A stretch of DNA of 64,000 bases from Syngnathus acus. Its lineage: Eukaryota; Chordata; Actinopteri; Syngnathiformes; Syngnathidae. The stretch lies in assembly GCF_901709675.1 (NCBI RefSeq), contig NC_051105.1:2542001-2606000 (forward strand), in the 5' to 3' direction. The notes below the pieces were generated by a model. The model saw only the letters and a list, made by a program, of their open reading frames with translations, was not told the DNA's origin and ran no database searches. A program made the translations under genes and the position numbers. Shown piece by piece: positions 35,007 to 47,912 of this stretch; the stretch's first letter is position 1; each line of letters opens with the position of its first letter.

Positions 35007-35057
35007 AGTGTGTAATAATGACGTTGAACTCATGTGTCGTCTTTCATGTCACTCCAA

Positions 35058-35063
35058 TTTATT
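35058..35063 (-). terminator. pou3f3 polyadenylation signal
   Basis: AATAAA on the minus strand, 460 bp past the pou3f3 stop codon, with no earlier canonical hexamer noticed. This gives a 3' UTR of about 480 nt. Confidence 0.5.
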
Positions 35064-35522
35064 AAATATTTCATTTCTTCACTGCAAATACTGTAAGAAT
35101 AAGGGGGAAATAAATAGTGCAAACACAATAATACTCATTTAACTTGGAGATGTAAAGGAATGTTTTGAACTAAAACAAACAAACATGTATTTTAATAATA
35201 GATGGAAAAACAATTCAAGAAGTTGCTTCCACTGTAAATCTACTACCACAAAACACAGTTATAAGCAACTTAATGGGGTTACGTATATTAATTATTGCTT
35301 TCGGGAACAAGTCAGTGCTAAATTAAAGCGACAAGCCTGTTTTATGTTTTCAATATGATGCATAAAACGTGACTTATGTGTGCTGTTTTGAAATGACACT
35401 CGCATACTCGCACGCCATAGCGGATTACAGGACACACGGGAGGGAGCTTGTAACAAAACGATGAATATTAATCGTGAGATAAACAAAGACAAAAATGAAG
35501 CTTGGATCATTTGGTGTCGCGT

Positions 35523-36827
35523 TCACGTGTCGCTGTACATCCTCTTGCAGTCTATGGAGGGTGGCGGCGTGTCCGCGCCCATGCTGCCCACCTGCGAGTA
35601 CGCGTTATCCGGGCTTCGCGGGAGCCCGGGCGGCGTCATGCGCTTTTCCTTCTGCCTGCGGTTGCAGAACCAGACGCGTACCACCTCCTTCTCCAGCTGC
35701 AGCGTGTCCGCCAACCCGTTGATCTCTTGCGCCGACGGCTTGGGGCACTTGAGAAAGTGGCTCTCCAACGCGCCTTTGACGCTCACCTCGATGGACGTGC
35801 GTTTCTTCCGCTTGCGTCCCTGCGTGGCGATCTTATCGATGCTGGCCGGGCTGCCGGTGGTCGAGTCGGCCTCCTCCAACCACTTATTCAGCAGCGGCTT
35901 CAGCTTGCACATGTTCTTGAAGCTCAACTGCAGCGCCTCGAACCGACAGATGGTGGTCTGCGAGAAGACGTTGCCGTACAGTGTTCCCAGGGCCAGACCC
36001 ACGTCGGCCTGCGTAAAACCCAGCTTGATGCGACGCTGCTTGAACTGCTTAGCGAAGTGCTCCAGGTCGTCTGAGGTCGGCGTGTCCTCATCCGAGTGCG
36101 CCTCTGGGTGATGATGCTGGTGGTGATGCTGGTGCTGATGGTGTGCGTGCTGGTGATGAGGATGATGATGATGGTGAGGATGGTGGTGGTGGTGGTGATG
36201 GTGGTGATGAGGGTGGTCCAGCTCTGGGGAGTTCCCGCGTACGAGCGCACCGGCGTGCATGAGGCTCTGGGTGCTGAGCATCCCGTTCACAGTGAAGGCG
36301 GCGGGTTGGGAGTAAACGAGGCTCTGTTGTTGCTGGTGCTGCTGGGTCTGACCCTCAGTAATGTTTATGGAGCCACCCCAGCCACCGGGGTGTGCTTGAT
36401 GACCCCCTAAATGGGAGCCGCGGTGGTGCAGAGCGGCGCCCGAATGGATGTCCTCCCTCCCGCCGCCGCCGCCGCCGCCTCTCTTCGTCTCCGGGGGCTG
36501 GGAGCTGGCCGGCCACGCGGCACCAACTTCTGCGGCAGCTGCCGCAGCCGCAGCGGCCGCCGCGGCTGCGGCGTGGGGCAACGACGTGACCCACTGGTGG
36601 GCATGGCTGAGCATGTGCCCCCCGTTGCTGGACACCATGGTGGCCCCTTGCATGAAGTCATTTTGCACCATCTTGACCGACGGGTCCCCTCTGAAAGCGC
36701 TGGAAGACACCGAGGTGACCACACCGTTTGCCGGCTGCATGCTCCCGCCTCTCCGGTCAGTGTGAGCGACCGGGCCGGTTAAAACCCTGCTGCTGGCTAG
36801 GTACGGGCTGGAGGTGGCTGTAGCCAT
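35523..36827 (-). CDS. pou3f3: POU domain class 3 transcription factor 3 (Brn-1)
   Basis: A neural transcription factor that binds the octamer ATGCAAAT through a bipartite POU domain and acts in forebrain, hindbrain and kidney development. It has a single exon, as usual for class III POU genes; 434 residues. The start chosen is the Met of [12 protein letters not shown], four codons inside the longest frame, matching human MATAASNPYL. Order of parts: conserved N-terminus ([29 protein letters not shown]), a run of 14 Ala (about 86-99), a Gly run, a His-rich stretch (about 205-240), the POU-specific domain (about 250-322) and a homeodomain (about 338-396) ending [11 protein letters not shown]. 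The tail [14 protein letters not shown] identifies the POU3F3 subtype rather than POU3F1, 2 or 4. The last residues ([11 protein letters not shown]) differ from the human HHGLQTSVQ end. The teleost ohnolog (a or b) is not resolved. Confidence 0.96.
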   Translation of the reverse strand: MATATSSPYLASSRVLTGPVAHTDRRGGSMQPANGVVTSVSSSAFRGDPSVKMVQNDFMQGATMVSSNGGHMLSHAHQWVTSLPHAAAAAAAAAAAAAAEVGAAWPASSQPPETKRGGGGGGGREDIHSGAALHHRGSHLGGHQAHPGGWGGSINITEGQTQQHQQQQSLVYSQPAAFTVNGMLSTQSLMHAGALVRGNSPELDHPHHHHHHHHHHPHHHHHPHHQHAHHQHQHHHQHHHPEAHSDEDTPTSDDLEHFAKQFKQRRIKLGFTQADVGLALGTLYGNVFSQTTICRFEALQLSFKNMCKLKPLLNKWLEEADSTTGSPASIDKIATQGRKRKKRTSIEVSVKGALESHFLKCPKPSAQEINGLADTLQLEKEVVRVWFCNRRQKEKRMTPPGLPRSPDNAYSQVGSMGADTPPPSIDCKRMYSDT

Positions 36828-37340
36828 CCCCCAAATCATAAATCTGGATTTCTATTTTTTTTTTCTTTTTCTTGACAGTCGATTCACTCACAAATGCACT
36901 ATGTGGAAAAAGAACAAAACAGTCCTTGGAGCAAAAACAGCCATTAAAAATGGTTGCAAGGGGACAGCAAAAGTTTCCCAAAAAAAGTTTACCCAGTTGT
37001 GAATAATCCACAGAACACTTTACAATTTGATCCGTGCCTGATTTTGGATTTGGAGTGTGCGTAAAAGTCTGCCCCTCGTCTATTTTTTTTCTTTTTCCAG
37101 AACGCGACGAAATGATAAGGTGGAAAACTCCCCGCTGAGTCGAAGCGCATCCTCCACGGAGCAAAGGAGGCGAACATGTGTTTAACTGAGACCACGGCCG
37201 AGCTTCCCTCTCCCCATCACCGGCCAATTAGGTGCAAACTAGCCCGCTGAGTCCTCGCTGATTGGACGCTCAGCCTGAGAGGAGTGCGTATGTACGGAGG
37301 GAGTCTCATCTGGGTAGTGTGCGCTCAATTTATTATATAC
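36828..37340 (-). promoter_or_regulatory. pou3f3 5' UTR and proximal promoter
   Basis: The gene is single-exon, so promoter and leader should directly adjoin the ATG. On the minus strand a CCAAT box lies at 37,265-37,261, flanked by GCGT and CAGCG, and a TATA-like TATAATAAA lies near 37,335. The segment 37,130-37,310 is GC-richer than its surroundings. The transcription start cannot be placed from sequence alone. Confidence 0.4.
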
Positions 37341-40300
37341 ATACAATAACATCATAGTCTGAAAATCTTATTACTTACACACCCAGTGACCATTAAAATA
37401 TGTGCACTTGTACCTTCTGATAAGTCTATTAAAAAGTCAGCCTTTGATTGGAGGCATTCATTTAACAGCTTGGTTATGGTGAGGTTGACTTTGCTGTGGT
37501 GTAGAACCACAATTTTGCAGCGAACTGTTTCTAATATTTTGGCAGAAAACAAATGGTAGACTTTAATACATTGCAGCATATCCGACCAATCCCTGGTATC
37601 ACACAAATGCCCACTTGAGGTTGTTGGGAAAAACAACATCATGACATGATGTTTTATTTACTTGGTAATTTCTTAGCAATGGTGGTGCATTATTTTCCCC
37701 CCACTCATCTTTTGTTGAAAAATGTCCCATCGATTAGTGTTGAGATGGGGGGGGGATCACCTGTGTTGAATTATTGGACCCATATTTTTTTATTGATTGA
37801 GTTTGAGGGGTCGAGAGGTTATGCTGCTAAAAATGTGCACGCCTGGAAGAAAAGCTCAAAATTGCACGTATGTAAATTTTGATGACTCCTATTGCCGACC
37901 TAAATGTTTTTCACTCATGACAACATACAATAGCAAACCCGCAATATCTCGGCCCATGAGTAGCAATGTGATGACATCTGAGCAAATGTGAGGCGGATAA
38001 CTGTAATAATAATTTATCATTTATATACTTATATATCCATCCATCCATTTCCTTTCCTATCATTCAGTTCTTTTCTCAATGATTCGACAGAACATTTTCA
38101 GAAGTTCGCAAATGCATGATCATGTTGCGGTTGTGAGAAAAGCACAAAACATGCCCAAAGAAAAATGCATTTTGTTTTGATATTGTTGAGTGAATGTGTG
38201 GGAAAATGAAAAGAAAAATAGACTTTTTATGACACAAAAGCTGTGTGAATGCTTGTCTCGCAGAATAAATATACAAATATATAGAAGAGATAGCATAATA
38301 GCTGGAACTTTTCCCAAGGATCTTCAGCTTTGGACACAAATAAGGTGTGCACGCCTTTCGCATGCTAATGTGCTCTGCCTTTCAAGTTGGAAAGAAAGAA
38401 CACAGTTGCGCCTCGTTGCTGAAGTGTAAAAAGAAAGCAGTTTGAAAAACCATCTCGGGGTGGGTTTTCCAACACCGGTCCGGTTTACGGGACGATCTGG
38501 CGCGTGAACATGCTATAGGATCTTTTTTTTCTCTCAAAAGAAAAAGCGAAACGAACACACGATGCTGCAAATGTTTTACTTGCATGGTCTTGGGTCGACT
38601 TAAAATGTAGCTGATGAATTTTGCCTCGACAATATCGCCATAAGATGCCTTTGAGACATTTCACCTCTACAAATTGAAACTGAACTTCAAATTAATTGTA
38701 TTCAGTATGTTAGCCATTAGAAAGGCACATCAATCACGTTCCCAAATTGGACAATGTACATTCCACTATTGTTTCTTCTATTTCTTCATCTACTACTTCT
38801 TTGGAGGGAGTCATGGCAACCAACTTTCAGTTTGGGCAACTACAGTCCAAGGATTTCCAAGGTGCATTCATCTACCGAGATCGTACCTTTGGCTACAATG
38901 TGACGCGGGATTCTAGTTAGACATTTTAAAAGAAAAAGAAAAACTTTAACATAGTCGTTAGCCGATGTTTTGTCGTCTGCTGCCAGGGTGCACAACGTGC
39001 TATGCTCAGCCGCTTACTTGCTTGTCGTAAACTGTTTACTTTCCTGTTTACTTCCTACACTGCTGGGCTCAATTTTGGGGGGCACTCTGAATACCAAACA
39101 ACACATTTGAAGCACATTTTTAGTTTCTGAAAGGTCTGAATGAAGCAGTGCTGAGTGTATTCTCAAACACACCAATGATAAGGGAAGAGGGGCGTAACGA
39201 GCTTTAGGGTGCGTTGAGAAATATTCTGCGACCGTGCACTGCTTCACGCCGACTGTTGTTGAAATGTGCCATTTGGTTATTCAGCGTACACAAAAATAAG
39301 GTGCCGCTGCGCATTTCAGGCTCGCCAACTGGGGTCAAGGTGCACCAGTGTGTCAGGCACTCCAGATGGAAACAGTTCAAGCAGGAGCTGCTGATTTGTA
39401 TAGAACATAGAAAGGGTCCTGCGTTCTGCCTCTCCAAACAACATTCTCAGAGTAGTGCATGGACATCAGAGTGAATTTTCCAATAAACCTTCAATGTTCA
39501 TAATCTTGATTTTTGTAAAATGAATTTCCCCTGAGAAAAAAAATCATAATTTCTAGACTGGTCCAACTTAGAAGAAAGAAATATAATAAGAAACCTTGAA
39601 AGGGGCCATGTAAAGCTTCAGTAGATGAAGATATATATATATATATATACACAATTGTTTTTGTTTTACAATTGTAATAATAAATGCAAAGTGTCTCAAT
39701 AGAACGCTCATTCAGTATATTGACATTTGTTGAGACAAATTGACTGAATTGCTGCCATTTGGACAAAGTGAAAAAAAATAACCTTAAACAATTCAGTTAA
39801 TCCATTTTACTTTATTCGAAGTTTGAAAAGTAACAGTTAAGTAAATGCAGTTTCCAACACTCACAATTTTCTCTCACAAAATGTTAAATGATCAAAATAA
39901 ATGTTGTCCAACACACAACCTGAAGTCCTGTACATGTATTTCATCGTACAAAAAACAGCAGCTGAATTCTTTTTAAAACTAGTTTGAATGACTTTAAAGT
40001 AGTCTTCAAAATAAATTATTCACCAAGCAATAAAAAGAAAAAGAAGAGTTGCAGTTGCATGCACTTCTTTTTGAATCCTTCAACTTGAATGATTGATTAT
40101 GCTGTGAACATGTTCCAATACTACATGTTGAAGTTGTGAAATAAAAACAATGATACAAACGGTGCGGCCGGGTCCAAAAGCAGCAACCCAAGTTCCAAGT
40201 TCGGCGGCAGAATGTTGAGGAAGCCAGATGAGTGTGGAGGGACGCGGTAATGTTTTGCATGTGTTGTGCTGGCTGCCCGTCTTATTTGTTATTCATGAAG

Positions 40301-42990
40301 GAAGCTGGGTGAAGAGGCCGACTTCTGATGCGTGTTTCTTTCTCACTGCACTCTCTTCTTGCGGGTGTTTGAGTTGCAATGAATTTGGCTGTTAAACTTT
40401 GCTTAATAAGCACAATATCGTCAGCTAATTGGCATTGCTGTTTATCAAAGATCATCTTCAAATCAGTTCAACTCTCTCTTACGTCTTTTTGCTCTCGGTT
40501 AAATCTTTACGAGGCGAGCAGGCCACCATTTTAGCCCCCAGGCTATTTTTTGGGGTAGACTTTTGAAATATTTGAATGTTAAAAAAAAAAAAGCTAAGTC
40601 GGAAAGGGCAGGAAAAAAAATCTTCATCTCGTCTCCTGGAGATTTCGATCAAAAGAAACAGATGTATTTTTTTTTCCTTGTTTGTGCTTTTGTATGTGCC
40701 ATCAGCCAGTGTAATTAAGAAACACTGTAACGCAAAACACAGAAAAACAAATGTTTTGGATTATTACAGGCCTGCTAACCTCAGGAAAGTTGGCATAGCG
40801 TTACACCACTATGTTAGTTGTTGATTTTTAAGTGGATGTCGTGTATTCGAAACCTCTTCTCGTGACAATTTTCCTGAATAATGCTCACAAATGAGCTGTA
40901 ATGAATAGAAATGATCGTAGAGCTACTTAGAGCAACATTGCTAACACTTCAATTTACATGGCATCCATCACAACACATTTTGTTGTTATCAAATGTACTA
41001 TGTGGAGCTTATTTAAAAAAAAAAAATAGTATGATAGCCAAGAAAAATGAATGGTAGTAGAACAGTGACAAGTTCTACAATGGAAATTCAACCAATTCAC
41101 CAGTCAAGTTAAAATTACTTCAAAATTACAACATATGTATTTACATTTTTTGTATAATTTTTTTTTGGAGCATTTTCAAATTTTTGTTGAAGAATATTTG
41201 TGAATTTATTCAGGAATGTTGCACAAATGGCTGCTACACAATATTCGCTTTTTTGTTAGTCTGATTGTTTGTTTTCATTTAATCTTTTAATTTTCAAGGT
41301 AGTAGGCTACCTCATTCCAGTAAATCGTAATTCACAGAAAATGTTTTGGTGAAAATTAATTGAAAAAAATAATAAATAAATAAAGATGATTCAGTCATAC
41401 AAAGCAAATATGTTTTTCCTTTTGGTTTTTAGTCAAATTTTTGTGACATTTTTCAAAATTCCACTGTGTAACAGTGTCAAAAAAGGAGAATTGTGATGCT
41501 CACCATAGAACAGGAAGTAGATCGACGCAATCGATAGTGTCCCCGGTGTGATCAAATGTGGTCAATTTCAGATCTGCCATCATTGTCTTTAATTCATTGC
41601 GGACCCTTATTGTCTGTTTGCAGCCTTGGCTAACAAGCTACTATAATATCCCTGGTGGGAGTTCATATACATTTTTGCGAATGTTGTGTTTAAATAAAGA
41701 ACTTAACTAAACTGCCACCAAGGGGGAACTCCTTGGGTTTCATCTAATTCAGCCCGCCGTGGTGTCATCCCGTGGTTGCCATCACGAGTGTGTTTTGACC
41801 TTCAGCTGTAGCGAAGCTTCACAGCGTGAGTCTCTCTCCACATGCCCCCCGCTGGGCACTTTAAATCAGAAGCAGGCCCCGTTGCGGAGCACGAGAGATG
41901 AGCTCAGCGGGGCCAGTCGTGCTCAGACGGAGGGGAAATGGGGGAAATGGAGGAATGGCCAGGGTGGATGTAAATGCCAGGCCCTTATTTGCAGAGGTTA
42001 GGAAACACAGCACGAATAGTAGGAAGTCATATGAAAAAATTTGCCTTAGACTGGATCATTTTAGACATATTTTGGTTTATCCTTTTGCCATATGCAGCAC
42101 ATAAACAATACTGGCATCACAGCAACAACCCCCACGAAAGGTCAACAATTTTAATCTGAATTGCATGTTTTGGAATTTTGTCAGTGAGTCACCGAATAAT
42201 TCTATGTGAAATCAAAACAAATCTTTGAAAAAAAACAACTATTCTGTGGCATGAAATTAAAAAACCTCAAAATTGTAATTCGGCTAACAAATAAACTAGC
42301 GATGATAAAGTTGAGAATCTTGGGTTTGTATGCTTGTAAAAAGTGCAGCTTCAAAACCTGACTCGTATTCTCTCCTACGGAAGGCTTGATTCGCTCGTTT
42401 GAGAATTCATTCATCTCTTGCCAACATGCTGGGTGTTCCAGCGTACCGAGGGACATCTGTCACCCTTGACAATTTGGTGCCTGAACAGAAACGAAAAACG
42501 ACCGCAATTTCAGGAATGTCTAACTATTGGCATAGGGAATGGAACACGATTTTAGTAAATTTAATGGAGGTCCCGACAGACAGTTTCTGTACTCCGGCAA
42601 AATGACTTTGCTGTGTTCTCGCCCACACTGGTGCAAAACACCCTTTTTAATATGCGCCACGCTGCACCGGTTTACACGGGTCTCTTATTTTTTTTGAATG
42701 TTTTCTTTTGAATAATTCCTTAAAATATTTTTTTAATCTGGAAAAAAGAGCAAATATATCGCTGAAAAAGTTCCAGTTGTTCACATTTGCTGTACTTTTT
42801 CGATTAATTTCGGATAAGCGGAAGAAGATGGATGGATAATTGGGTTCTTACTAGCGTAGTGTAAAGAGCACAGTAAGGTTTTTCTCGGACACTCTGCCTT
42901 AAAATAATCTTGAGTGGTCTTGGTGGAGTGACTTACAGGACGGGCAAAACGAGTGGGTGCAATCATGTTTGCTAATTAGGAACAATTGCC
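37341..42990. other. pou3f3-tmem182 desert, first part
   Basis: No gene is recognised. The sequence is AT-rich with a short TA run near 39,634-39,650 and a SINE tail fragment near 42,800-42,840. The blocks 40,160-40,330 and 41,510-41,680 look unique and less AT-rich and could be regulatory, but carry no decisive motif. Confidence 0.45.
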
Positions 42991-43165
42991 AATTACGTGC
43001 CCCTGCTGGGATGTAAGTAATGACACCCGATGGACAGATGTACTGCACAAACTGGTTGGCGGGTCCCCTATTATGCATGAAAGAGGGAGCTAATGTGTGA
43101 AAATTACCGCCATCAATCCCAAGAGATAATTTGAAAAGGGCCAAATGGACAAGAAATAGCAAGAG
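42960..43165. promoter_or_regulatory. Candidate conserved noncoding element A
   Basis: Unique-looking sequence dense in homeodomain and SOX-type cores: GCTAATTAGGAACAATTGCC followed by AATTACGTG, later TATTATGCATGAA and GAGCTAATGTG. It lies in the pou3f3 desert. The texture is that of vertebrate developmental enhancers, but conservation is not tested. Confidence 0.3.
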
Positions 43166-44449
43166 GATATTTCCAGTGAGGGAACGAGAAGAACTTTTCT
43201 GTGTGTACCTGTCTTTGCAGGTGTTCAGAGATGCCTTAGTTGGCTCTAAGTGTTTTAAGGTAATGGCGGAACATGCATATTGATGCTGGCGTGAGAGAAT
43301 TCAGAAAGACGAAAGAAACATCTGCTGCATCAGAGGACAAACTTGGTCTAACGCTAATGCCAAAGAAAGGGTCTCCCGATGCATTTAATTGTCTATCATT
43401 TTATTTCAGAACCGATTTTAGGCAATCAACATGTGATGGCTCAACCTTTCCAGTTTTTGTAAATGTTTTTTGCATCGAACGCGGGACTATGTCAGTGTGA
43501 GAAGCTTTATGGCTGTCACACTTCTCCCATTTGTCGTCGAATAAAATCGAGCTAGCTAGCTGTGGCTCATTTTGCAAAACAGGATTTCTATCAGCTATCA
43601 ATTCAGCATATGTACTACAAGTTACAAGTTGTTGCTGTTGTTTGTTTTTTGTCTTCTGCTGTAGTCTTGATTTAAAACAGATTTTGCTTCGAGAAATTTG
43701 CCTAGAACAGCATAAATTCTACCATGTGTCGTAGCAATGTGACAATGCGGCTTCTAAAATTGGCACTGAACTTTTTGCCTGATGGCAATTTTGCAACACT
43801 GCTCCAATTTCAGTTGGTGTGACTCGGGCTAGGGGAATGATATGCAAAAAAAAAGATCTTAAATGCTGATGGTATAGGTATGAATGACACCTGAAACAAA
43901 ATAGAAAAAACGTATCGTGACTTTTGAGAAATATAAATAACAAGCTAAGTCAATTCTTAACTAAGTCATTTCACTTCAAGCCTGCCCACGGGCCATACTT
44001 TGCCCTCGCCTGCGGTAGTGTTTGCTCACATGGGAGCTGGACAGGAAGGTACATGCTAAAACAGCACTAAAATCACATTGTGTCTGCATGGAGGAATGTT
44101 GTCTTCTCGTACTTGCATCTAATGACCGCTTAGCCGTCTCTCACCTAACTTGCATAGTGTATGAAAGAGAAACATTTCAGGAAATACCTGCAGCTCTGCA
44201 GCTTGTGCCCACAGACAACTGCAGGCCTGTGTAGGAGTGTGCGGTGGAGAGCCAAGTCAAACAGCAGGTGTCCCCCAGGGACCTCCTCTGGCCAGCTCAG
44301 CGCCATTCGTGAAAGGACAGAATTCTCTGTGAACTGAGGTCCATTTGGTCACAGAGGCCCTCTGGCGCCCACCGGGTTCAAGTCATGAAAAGATAGGTTG
44401 GTATAAGTGCGGAAAGCTTGGTGGCATTTTGAATGATCATTTGGTACAC

Positions 44450-44655
44450 TCTGGATTGGTCACCAGTCAATTAAAGCAAATAACCTTCACTTTAAGGACA
44501 AGCATTTATTTACCCATGTTTTGCGATGTGGGAGGAAGTGCTAGAGTACTCGGCCATAACTTGAACAAGCACAGGGAGAACATGGAAACCTCACACAGGA
44601 GTGCCCAAGCTGAGATTTGAACACTGAAATTCTCAACTGCGAGGCAGATGTGCTG
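44450..44655 (-). mobile_element. SINE copy, diverged
   Basis: Minus orientation of the family at 1,481: GATTGGTCACCAGTCAATTA, a degraded body, GCACAGGGAGAACATGGAAA, then a tRNA-like head near 44,640 with GAGATTTGAAC and GCGAGGCAGATGTGCTGAG. Confidence 0.65.
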
Positions 44656-45090
44656 AGGTAAATCACAAATAATAAATGACAAATGCATCTCACACACGCA
44701 CACCTCCACTTGTTCAGATGCTCCCTCTTGGCCCACAATCTATGGAAGTCACATCATTCATATCCCCTCTAACCCGTTTTCGATGCTGCGCCACAAAGTT
44801 CTGTCTTCGGCTCTGTTTTCTTTATCACCTCTATTTTTCCTCTTGGTAATATTTACACTTCAAATTTGATCCCGATGACAACTCAGCTTTACCCACCACC
44901 ACTCCTCCACCTTCCCCTCTGACCTTAAACTGTAGTTTCTATCCATCTTTTTACAACTTCACAGTGATAAAAGTGAAACCGTATAAGTCAACACTAGCTG
45001 ACAGTTCTATTCTTACAATTAAAGAGGAAGTCAAGTAAAAAAACAGATTTACAATAATATGCTTTTTTTGCCACTGGTTTTGTGATTACC

Positions 45091-45122
45091 GTATTTTCCA
45101 CACCATAAGGCGCACTTTAATT
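45091..45122 (+). mobile_element. Solo MITE end (CCGTATTTTCC family)
   Basis: TACCGTATTTTCCACACCAT followed by AAGGCGCACTT is one terminal repeat of the element at 700. No partner end was found within several hundred bases. Confidence 0.6.
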
Positions 45123-45479
45123 TTTGCATGTTCTCCATGGGCCAGCGTGGGTTTTGCAAGATTGGCAAGACTGCAGACACTGTTCGTGGCGCTTGCTTGC
45201 TCCCTTGCTTTTACTAGCATCTATTTGTGTTCATATCAAATAAATGTGCAACTTTCAAAACAAAAGCACCTAATATTCAAAGATGGGCCGCACGCCACCA
45301 TACTAATTGCTGTAATCCACCATAATTCACCTAAAAGAAGACTAATGGCACTAAGTGGCACGATCAAAAACGTCTTCATCATCTCCACAATGTAGCTTGT
45401 TAAGTAGTTGTCTCCTGCTCACTTTTGACCCCAATGAGAACAAAGAAAATGATTGGCTCACTTGCTTGATGGTCGCATT

Positions 45480-45800
45480 CAGAGGGTCAGTTTGACCCAT
45501 CAGGCACTTGCCATGTGCACAATTTGACTTCCACTCTCCGAGGATGCATCCCGCAGACCCCGCAGCTCACCTTCCGCCATGGAGGCCCAACACCGACGTG
45601 CCGACGCCACACAAGTGGGATGAGAGACGACCTTGGCATGTAAAACGCGGTCCGATTCATCGCGTGTCTTTGATGTACATCATCAAAGACCGTCCTCCTC
45701 CTCTCCTCCTTGGACCAAAGGCTACTGTTGTTTTTGTTGTTGTTATTGATATTGTTTTTCCAGCCATACTACACAAAGGAGTCTGACCATGACTCTGATG
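45480..45800. promoter_or_regulatory. Candidate conserved noncoding element B
   Basis: A GC-richer unique block inside AT-rich desert. It contains paired, inverted TCF/LEF-type sites: GTCTTTGATG and CATCAAAGAC (45,666-45,675 and 45,681-45,690) around TACAT. This would suit a Wnt-responsive enhancer. The assignment is by motif and context only. Confidence 0.3.
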
Positions 45801-46779
45801 CTAAGGCGGAGGTGGAGAGGGTGTTTTAATTAGCTGCATAATAGATCAGAGGAGCTCGGGCGGGGGCTTAGAGTAGGTAGGAGCCGACATCAAAACATGA
45901 GCTTCTGTTTTCCTCCAGCCATGACCTGCTCGTGCGGCAGCAGCCGCTTCGACATTCGACATGGAAAGTTTTGACGCAAGGTTAATCATTTGGAATTTAA
46001 AGAAGCACAAGAACAAAACTGCACACACAATATTAATAATGATGATAATAAGTGCAAATGGTTTCTTCATCAACAAGCTTGCTCTTGTGCAAAAACGTTG
46101 ATGTTGGTGTATTACGCCAACACATGACTGTACATCTACGGCATCGATCAGGAAGGTGCAACTTAAATGTTGGAGGAGGGAGCCCCAATTTTTCATCAGT
46201 GCTACTCGTGGGCCATATAGGACCACACCCTTCCTAACTGACGAAAATGCTATTTTGAATATGAACAAAATATATGTGCAAAATAAATGTTCTCAAAATA
46301 TTAGATTTTTGATCATTCATTCAAAATTGTAATCTTTTTGAGGTACTATGTTTGTCCTGCATATCAAATCAATCTGCAGTAAATTATTACTCCTACTCAT
46401 ATTTTGCTTAGCGTAGAATAAGACATACCTACCTACCATCTAGTGGTGAATGGTGATATGACAACTTAAAACTACAATCGCACCCACACACACAGTTCAC
46501 GGATGCAAGAGTAATTATAATTCGCCATAAGGCTCGTTATATGCAAATGCAATCATGGGACCTTTAGCTAAGTTTGGACCAAAGTGGTGGCCTGACTGGT
46601 ACAGAACGTATGTCAACCTGCATTTGCAGATAGCATCAAATTGGCAAAACTTGATCGGCGGTCTCAAAAGTTCAATCTGAAAAGTCGACTCGCTCGAGGC
46701 CGAGGAGCACAAGACTTGTTTACCTTTGCTCCCCTTGTGGGTGGAGGTGGGGGGGGATTCATTAGCGGCTGTGTAAATC

Positions 46780-46910
46780 AATCTGCTTCTCCTTAAAGAC
46801 CTGTCAATTTGGGCCTGATGTCTGGCAGCCTGACACCACTCACTGGATATTTAACTTGAAAGCCAATTAATCATCATGATTAATTCACTGACAAACCACA
46901 CGGAACCGTT
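46780..46910. promoter_or_regulatory. Candidate conserved noncoding element C
   Basis: A unique block centred on a homeodomain palindrome at 46,865-46,885: AATTAATCAT, one C, then ATGATTAATT. It is flanked by CCTGTCAATTTGGGCC and GATATTTAACTTG. Two back-to-back TAAT cores suit a paired homeodomain dimer. Confidence 0.3.
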
Positions 46911-47912
46911 CAACTTAACCTTACGGAACCAGAACGGAATACTGAAGTGAGGGAAAAGTCTCAGTTCTGCTTGCTGCTGTTCAATACACAAACATGAAAA
47001 CCATACCAACTTTCATCTTTTGCCTCATTACCTTTTGCCAACAGCCCACAGTTACTTACTTTGCGCTTTAAATACTGCATATAATGCTCTCAGCTGCGCA
47101 TATATTAAAATAATTATGTATGGGGAAAGTGATTTTCGTCTATTATACTTCTGGCTGCGTTCTGAGAAAGTGGAAAATATGATTTTAATTTCACGTTATA
47201 TTCTGTGAAAATATGCTAAATCATCAAAAGCTGCAGAAAGAAGATTTTGTTAGCTGCGAGAGAAAAGATGATGTCCCTCCTAATCATTCAATCATCAAAC
47301 AGTATTTCAAAATTCATAGATGCAAGTGGAATTTCATCCATACTCTTAGTGTTCCGTTACAGTCGTGGCCAGTGCAAATTTGACAATTCAACACCGCTAC
47401 GCAACTTCCAATGTTATTAAGTGCAAATACAATCAAGAGTTCTCTCTTTGGAGCTAAATGGAAACTTAGTGACATTTTCTAATGCTGCGCTTATCTTTCG
47501 ATTATGTTTGCTTAAATACTGTTTGAGTCAAACCTAATTCACTCTTGAACAGTTCGCACAAGCTTTTGAAATGTCCGATATATAACGTGGAACATTGGTG
47601 TAATATAAATGTAAATACATTCCCTTCAACTCTTTGTCCAGGCGATTTTACCGATACAATAGTTAGAACCGATTTGGGTTTAGAGTAGTGCCCCACATCA
47701 CATTAGTTGTTATTGATGCATTTTATGGACCAACGTCAAAGCTTCTGTCAAAAACAGGTGAATCGGAACACAGTTCAGTGCAGAGGTCGATTCTCAGTGA
47801 CTGGAAGGTCAGAAGCAGACGGAGTTGAAAAGGGGTATATTCCATAAAAAATAAAATGTCATTTAGATTTTTATTTTATTTTTTTTTAGATTGAATTAAA
47901 AATTGAAAACCA

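Larger units (their letters stand above)
30271..35040. other. Intergenic gpr45-pou3f3, no gene
   Basis: About 4.8 kb where tetrapods carry MRPS9; no such exons are seen. Contents: a CTCF-like motif at 30,797, a CA/CG alternating tract at 31,229-31,252, a hAT-type end near 31,557, a TG-rich tract at 32,814-32,890, a GTTT microsatellite at 33,964-33,995 and a SINE 3' fragment at 34,150-34,278. The block 32,935-33,080 is less AT-rich and looks unique. Confidence 0.5.

Noticed and set aside
36096-36782. Several plus-strand frames opposite pou3f3
   Set aside because: They are the complement of the His-, Gly- and Ala-coding repeats of pou3f3.
45846-46268. 140-codon minus frame in the desert
   Set aside because: Low-complexity parts (runs of Ile and Ala) and no recognisable domain; overlaps candidate regulatory sequence.
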